This document shows, in pieces, positions 5,929 through 9,746 of a stretch of 9,746 nt of DNA. The position numbers and the translations under genes are program-made. The notes below the pieces were generated by a model. That model was not told the DNA's origin and ran no database searches. It was given only the letters and a program-made list of their open reading frames with translations. Origin of the DNA: an uncultured Clostridia bacterium (GTDB lineage Bacteria > Bacillota > Clostridia > Christensenellales > Aristaeellaceae); the NCBI GenBank assembly GCA_946409855.1, contig CAMJXZ010000101.1:1-9746 (forward strand), read 5' to 3'. Numbering within the stretch: the first letter of the stretch is position 1; each line of letters starts with the position of its first letter.

Positions 5929-7092
5929 ATGATTCTCCACACGCCCCCGATGGGCTGGAACAGCTGGAACACCTTCGGCTGGCAGATCTCCGATTCCCTG
6001 ATCCGGGAAACGGCCCTGGCCATGAAGGAAAAAGGATATCTGGACGCCGGTTACCGATACATCGTCATCGACGACTGCTGGAGCCTGCACGAAAGGGACG
6101 CGGAAGGCCGGCTCGTGCCGGACCCCGAAAAGTTTCCGCACGGCATGAAGGACCTGGCGGACTATGTGCATTCCCTGGGCTTCCTGTTCGGCATGTATTC
6201 CTGCGCGGGCGTGCTGACCTGCGGCGGCTATCCCGCCTCCTACGATCATGAATTCATCGACGCGCAGACATTCGCTTCCTGGGGCGTGGATTACCTCAAG
6301 TACGATTTCTGCAATTTCCCGGCCAACGCGGACGGGATGAACCGGTACGCCACCATGTCCATGGCGCTGAAGGCCTCCGGACGGGACATCCTCCTGGCGG
6401 CCTGCAACTGGGGCACGGACGAGCCCTGGAAATGGATGAAATCCATCGGGGCGCACATGTACCGTTCCACCGGGGATATTCAGGACAATTTCAAATCCTT
6501 CTCCCAGATCGCCCGGTCCCAGATCCCGAATTTCTGTATGAGCGGCGCCAACTGCTTCAACGACATCGATATGCTGACCGTCGGCATGTACGGCAAAGGG
6601 AACGTTGCCCTGGGAGAGGCCTGTACGGATGAGGAATACCAGACGCAGTTCGCCCTCTGGTGCCTGCTGGGCGCGCCGCTGATGGTGGGCGGCGACGTGC
6701 GGAACATGAAGCCTTACGCGGAAAAGCTGCTGCTGCATCCGGGCCTGATCGCCCTCAATCAGGACGCGGAAGGCCGGGTGCCGCAGACGGTTTACCGCGG
6801 CCGGGTCCTTCATGTGGACAACGGCTGGAAGGAGTACCCGGACGCGGGGCTGACGCTGTTCAAGCACCTGAACGATCACGAGTTCGCCGCGGGGTATTTC
6901 AACTTCGCCCCGGAATCCGGCGAGGTCCCCTTCATCTTCGCGGACGCCGGGCTGCCCGCCACCAGCGGCCTGGCCCTGCATTTTACGGATGTGATCTCCG
7001 GGGAAGACCTGGGGGTCAGGCGTGATTTCCTGAACCTGATGATTCCCGCCCACGGCAGCCGGGTTCTGAAATGCCGGATCGTCCGGCCATGA
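5929..7092 (+). CDS. Alpha-galactosidase, glycoside hydrolase family 27
   Basis: GH27 enzymes release terminal alpha-galactose (for example from melibiose, raffinose or galactomannan side chains) by a retaining mechanism. The start ATG 5929 has GGGAGGA 6 bases upstream; a longer in-frame GTG start at 5851 lacks one. The 387-residue protein opens with TPPMGWNSWNTFG, followed by RYIVIDDCWS. The nucleophile is Asp126 in DYLKYDFCN and the acid/base Asp183 in MYRSTGDI, placed by comparison with rice and human GH27 enzymes. NDIDML and LLGAPLMVGGDVRNM complete the barrel, and a C-terminal beta-domain follows. There is no signal peptide, so it probably acts in the cytoplasm on imported oligosaccharides. 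No sugar transporter or regulator is in the window. Its stop overlaps the start of a small zinc-ribbon-like gene. Some GH27 members act on other sugars (N-acetylgalactosamine, arabinose), so substrate is an inference. Confidence 0.93.
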   Translation: MILHTPPMGWNSWNTFGWQISDSLIRETALAMKEKGYLDAGYRYIVIDDCWSLHERDAEGRLVPDPEKFPHGMKDLADYVHSLGFLFGMYSCAGVLTCGGYPASYDHEFIDAQTFASWGVDYLKYDFCNFPANADGMNRYATMSMALKASGRDILLAACNWGTDEPWKWMKSIGAHMYRSTGDIQDNFKSFSQIARSQIPNFCMSGANCFNDIDMLTVGMYGKGNVALGEACTDEEYQTQFALWCLLGAPLMVGGDVRNMKPYAEKLLLHPGLIALNQDAEGRVPQTVYRGRVLHVDNGWKEYPDAGLTLFKHLNDHEFAAGYFNFAPESGEVPFIFADAGLPATSGLALHFTDVISGEDLGVRRDFLNLMIPAHGSRVLKCRIVRP

Positions 7093-7298
7093 GCGCGGTA
7101 CCGGGCGCCTGCTGCGCCGTATGCGGCCGGGAGCTGACAAAAGACGAAATCGCGGTGACCAGAAAGCTGATCAACCGCGGCGCGAAGCGGTTCTGCTGCA
7201 TTGACTGCCTGGCGGATTATTTCGAGGTCCGCCCGGATGACATCCGGGAGCGCATCGCCTATTTCCGCTCCGCCGGGTGCGTCCTGTTTGATGAATGA
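7089..7298 (+). CDS. Small four-cysteine zinc-ribbon-like protein, function unknown
   Basis: The ATG at 7089 overlaps the galactosidase stop as ATGA, suggesting translational coupling; another in-frame ATG lies at 7071 but has no ribosome site. The 69-residue product contains C9-A-V-C12 and C37-I-D-C40, a pair of CxxC knuckles about 25 residues apart that would suit one zinc ion, with extra Cys at 8, 36 and 64. Between them is LTKDEIAVTRKLINRGAKRF, and the C-terminal half (ADYFEVRPDDIRERIAYFRS) looks helical. I believe similar short proteins occur in other Clostridia but cannot name the family or function. A link to galactoside metabolism rests only on gene order. Confidence 0.75.
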   Translation: MSAVPGACCAVCGRELTKDEIAVTRKLINRGAKRFCCIDCLADYFEVRPDDIRERIAYFRSAGCVLFDE

Positions 7299-7363
7299 AC
7301 CCGCCGCTCCTTTCCCCCATCTCTTCCGCTGATTTCCGGGGGATATTCCTTTGCCGGGCTTCA

Positions 7364-7405
7364 CGAAAAAGCTCCTCCGCGCTGTCCCGCAGAGGAGCTT
7401 TTTCG
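7364..7405. terminator. Two-way intrinsic terminator between converging genes
   Basis: A perfect 14-bp inverted repeat (CGAAAAAGCTCCTC at 7364-7377 with GAGGAGCTTTTTCG at 7392-7405) has five T at the stem end on each strand. It lies 65 bases after the zinc-ribbon gene and 28 bases past the larC stop, so it can end transcription from both sides. Confidence 0.9.
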
Positions 7406-7433
7406 CTTGTCCGGAAATCCCGGAACGGATCGA

Positions 7434-8753
7434 TCAGATATGGATTTCCCGGGCAATTTCATCCAGGGAGACGCCGTGCTTTTCGGCCAGCGCCGCGATA
7501 TCGTCGTACTCGGGCTTGAAGCGCTGTACGCCCATGCCGGCGACCTTCTTCACCCGGACCGGGCCGTAGGATGTCTGGACCGTTTCGATACCTCGGCTCA
7601 GGGTGTAGCGGCTCAGGTCCTGCCGGCGGATGCCCAGGGTGGCCGTGTGCTTCATCAGGAGGGCCGCCAGCCTGTCCGCGTCCTGCGGCAGGCAGATCAC
7701 GCTGAGCAGGATGCCGGGCCGGCTTTTTTTCATGCCGATGGCCTGGGTATACACATCCCTCGCGCCCGCTTTGAACAGCTGCTCCATGGCAAAGCCGACG
7801 GCTTCGCCGGTCATGTCGTCCAGGCAGCATTCCAGTTTGGTGATCTGCTCCCGCTCCCCTTCGCTTTCCCCCAGGAAGGCGCGGACACAGTTGGCCTGTT
7901 CAAAATCCTTTTTCCCCATGCCGTAACCGATGGCTTCGGTTTTCATCACCGGCCGGTCCCCGAAGCGGGCGACAAAGTGCCTGAGCAGCGCCGCCCCCGT
8001 TGGCGTGCACAGCTCGCCCTGCACACGGCCGCCGTAGATCGGGACGTCCCTGAGGATCAGCGCGGTCGCCGGCGCGGGCACGGGCAGAATGCCGTGCATG
8101 CAGCGGACATGGCCGGCGCCCACGTGAACGGGGGACGCGGCGACCAGTTCCGGGGCGATCTCCTCCATCAGCAGGCATACGGCCACCACGTCCGCGACGG
8201 CGTCCATTGCGCCCACTTCATGGAAATGGACCTCGCTGACCGGACGGCCGTGCACCCGGCTTTCCGCGTCCGCGATCAGGGCGTAAACCGCTTTGACGTC
8301 CGCTTTGACCCGGGCGGAAACGGAAAGGCCGTCAATCAGCGCCTCGATATCCGCCATGGAGGCGTGATGGTGATGGACATGCTCATGGCCGTGATCGTGA
8401 TCGTGGCCGTGGCCGTGATCGTGTTCGTGATCATGTTCATGATCATGATCGTGTTCATGCTCATGATCGTGCTCATGCTCATGCGGATGATCATGGTCAT
8501 GGGGATGGCCATGGTCATGAGAAGGACCGTTTTCGTCCAGGGATTCCTCCTCTTCCCCGTTCACCGTCACCTTCATGTGCGTGCCCGTGATCCCGCACTT
8601 GACGGCAGGTTCGGCTTCCACGCGCACGCCGGGCAGGCCCAGGGCGTTGAGCCGGTCCACAAAGGCCTGCCGGTCTTTCACCAGCTCCAGCAGCGCCGCG
8701 GTCAGCATGTCCCCCGCCGCGCCCATGCCGCATTCCAGATACAGTGTTTTCAT
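7434..8753 (-). CDS. larC: Nickel-pincer cofactor biosynthesis protein LarC (nickel insertase)
   Basis: LarC inserts nickel into the thiocarboxylated pyridinium precursor to give the nickel-pincer nucleotide cofactor of lactate racemase and related enzymes, using CTP. The start ATG 8751-8753 has GGAGGA 8 bases upstream, and the product is 439 residues, complete. Family segments seen include the N-terminal YLECGMGAAGDMLTAALL, then VSEVHFHEVGAMDAVADVV, GELCTPTGAALLRHF, ECCLDDMTGEAVGF and LSRYTLSRGIETVQTSYGPV. Both halves are in one frame, unlike lactobacilli, where larC1 and larC2 are joined by a programmed frameshift. A histidine-rich insert occupies residues 79-130, where many LarC proteins have a shorter His stretch. 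It follows an aldo/keto reductase gene by 34 bases. The partner genes larB, larE and larA are not in the window. Confidence 0.95.
   Translation of the reverse strand: MKTLYLECGMGAAGDMLTAALLELVKDRQAFVDRLNALGLPGVRVEAEPAVKCGITGTHMKVTVNGEEEESLDENGPSHDHGHPHDHDHPHEHEHDHEHEHDHDHEHDHEHDHGHGHDHDHGHEHVHHHHASMADIEALIDGLSVSARVKADVKAVYALIADAESRVHGRPVSEVHFHEVGAMDAVADVVAVCLLMEEIAPELVAASPVHVGAGHVRCMHGILPVPAPATALILRDVPIYGGRVQGELCTPTGAALLRHFVARFGDRPVMKTEAIGYGMGKKDFEQANCVRAFLGESEGEREQITKLECCLDDMTGEAVGFAMEQLFKAGARDVYTQAIGMKKSRPGILLSVICLPQDADRLAALLMKHTATLGIRRQDLSRYTLSRGIETVQTSYGPVRVKKVAGMGVQRFKPEYDDIAALAEKHGVSLDEIAREIHI
8364..8519 (-). repeat. Low-complexity tract encoding alternating histidine in LarC
   Basis: These 52 codons (LarC residues 79-130) put His at every second position 25 times (mostly H-D, H-E, H-G), followed by three more His, 28 in all. 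At DNA level it is a degenerate hexamer repeat built from CAT/CAC with GAT/GAA/GAG/GGC codons, which is prone to slippage. The tract probably binds or stores Ni2+ near the insertase. Confidence 0.93.
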
Positions 8754-8787
8754 TCGGATCGTCCTCCCGCCGTCTGTCCGTCCGGGC

Positions 8788-9714
8788 TTACGGCAGGAAT
8801 TTGCCGGAAGCCAGATAGAGCGCGTACCATTCCCGATGGGTCAGATGCACCTTTGCCGCCGCGCAGACGTCCCGCAGGTGCCGCGGGTTCATCGTGCCCG
8901 CAATGGCCTGCATCCGCGCCGGATGCCGCAGGATCCATGCAATGGCGACCGCGGCCTTGGAAACCCCGTACTTTTCCCCGAGTTCCCCCAGGACCCGGTT
9001 CAGTTCCGGGAAATCCGGATGATCCACAAAGCACCCCTTGAACATGCCGAACTGCAGGGGCGACCACGCCTGGATCGTGATGTCGTGCAGGCGGCAATAG
9101 TCCAGCACGCCGTTGTCCCGGTCCAAAGACCTTTCCGTCGTCAGGTTGTTCAGGTACAGGCCCGGATCGATCAGCTGGGTCTGATCCAGGGAGAACTGCA
9201 GCTGATTGATGACCAGGGGCTGCTTCACGTATTCTTTCAGCAGTTCCAGCTGGCCCGGGGTCACGTTGCTCACGCCGAAGAAGCGGACCTTGCCCTGCCG
9301 GTGCAGGGTATCGAAGGCCTCCGCCACTTCTTCCGGGTCAAACAGCAGGTCCGGGCGGTGCAGCAGGAGGGTATCCAGGTAATCCGTCTTCAGCCGCTTC
9401 AGGCTTTCTTCCGCGCTGAGCAGGATGTCCTCCCGGCTCCAGTCAAACTCTTTGCGGTCAAAATGCAGCCCGCACTTGCTCTGAATGATGACGTCCTCCC
9501 TTTTGAGGCCCGTCAGCGGGAACGCGTCCCCAAAGCGGGTCTCCGCCTCCCCGTCTCCGTAGCAGGTGGCATGGTCAAAGAAATTGACGCCTTCTTCCGC
9601 CGCGGCGCGCAGCACGTCCGCCGCCTGCGCGACGGACAAAGCAGGCATCCGCATGCAGCCCAGAATAACGGCCGAAGCGTTCCGCGGCCCCTGGGCAATA
9701 TTGATCATTTTCAT
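8788..9714 (-). CDS. Aldo/keto reductase, YdhF-like
   Basis: This is a cytoplasmic NAD(P)H-dependent oxidoreductase with a TIM-barrel fold. The start ATG 9712-9714 has AAAGGGG about 9 bases upstream. The 308-residue product carries the catalytic tetrad: Asp47 and Tyr52 in FFDHATCYGDGEAE, Lys80 in IIQSKCGL and His119 in LLLHRPD. The stretches LFDPEEVAEAFDTLHRQGKV and FGVSN match Escherichia coli YdhF as I recall it, and WILRHPARMQAIAGTMNPRH is the cofactor-binding C-terminal region. The length is normal. The physiological substrate of YdhF-type enzymes is not settled. It is upstream of larC with a 34-base gap and no terminator, so the two are probably cotranscribed; its promoter lies outside the window. 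Confidence 0.93.
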   Translation of the reverse strand: MKMINIAQGPRNASAVILGCMRMPALSVAQAADVLRAAAEEGVNFFDHATCYGDGEAETRFGDAFPLTGLKREDVIIQSKCGLHFDRKEFDWSREDILLSAEESLKRLKTDYLDTLLLHRPDLLFDPEEVAEAFDTLHRQGKVRFFGVSNVTPGQLELLKEYVKQPLVINQLQFSLDQTQLIDPGLYLNNLTTERSLDRDNGVLDYCRLHDITIQAWSPLQFGMFKGCFVDHPDFPELNRVLGELGEKYGVSKAAVAIAWILRHPARMQAIAGTMNPRHLRDVCAAAKVHLTHREWYALYLASGKFLP

Positions 9715-9746
9715 CCGGTACAGCCCCTTTCTGTCAAAGCATGTTG

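Noticed and set aside
5701..7140. A 479-codon minus-strand open frame opposite the alpha-galactosidase.
   Set aside because: It is antisense to a clear GH27 gene, runs through the tRNA terminator, and arises from GC-rich codon bias.
7407..9041. A 544-codon plus-strand open frame opposite larC and the reductase, with a hydrophobic M/V/I-rich stretch.
   Set aside because: It is the antisense shadow of larC: the hydrophobic stretch is simply the complement of the His codon repeat. It has no ribosome site, and larC is certain on the other strand.
9732..9737. TTGACA on the minus strand just upstream of the aldo/keto reductase, considered as a -35 box.
   Set aside because: Only about 17 bases separate it from the start codon, and these hold the ribosome site, so there is no room for a -10 box and leader.

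Overview
The window looks like chromosomal DNA from a moderately GC-rich member of the Clostridia (Firmicutes). Support for this: strong AGGAGG-type Shine-Dalgarno sites, a tilS-hpt pair, sigma-A type promoters, intrinsic terminators with long T runs, and a fused single-ORF larC. A gut or rumen anaerobe is a reasonable guess but is not shown by the sequence. No mobile element, CRISPR array, integrase or phage gene is visible.

Bases 1-1820 (minus strand) are an accessory-looking block with lower GC than the rest. They hold the start of a small ABM-like (dimeric alpha-beta barrel) protein cut by the window edge, a SatA-like GNAT acetyltransferase, a decayed gene remnant, and a second GNAT acetyltransferase. 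Bases 1984-3357 (minus) carry a MATE-family efflux protein with its own promoter and a strong terminator. The protein lacks the last two expected membrane helices, and its stop codon lies in the loop of the terminator hairpin.

Bases 3519-5551 (plus) are a two-gene operon: tilS (tRNA-Ile lysidine synthetase) and hpt (hypoxanthine phosphoribosyltransferase). A single tRNA-Leu(GAG) gene follows, with a fully consensus promoter and its own terminator. Bases 5799-7298 (plus) hold a cytoplasmic GH27 alpha-galactosidase and, overlapping it by ATGA, a 69-residue four-cysteine zinc-ribbon-like protein of unknown function. A two-way terminator at 7364-7405 separates these from the converging minus-strand genes.

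Bases 7434-9714 (minus) hold a probable two-gene operon, transcribed from right to left: a YdhF-type aldo/keto reductase, then larC, the nickel insertase of nickel-pincer cofactor synthesis. LarC carries a very long alternating histidine tract of 28 His.

Most of the window is ordinary metabolism and housekeeping. The points most worth a second look are the shortened MATE protein, the gene remnant between the two acetyltransferases, the His tract and solitary setting of larC, and the small zinc-ribbon protein coupled to the galactosidase. I did not find convincing evidence of a wholly new system.
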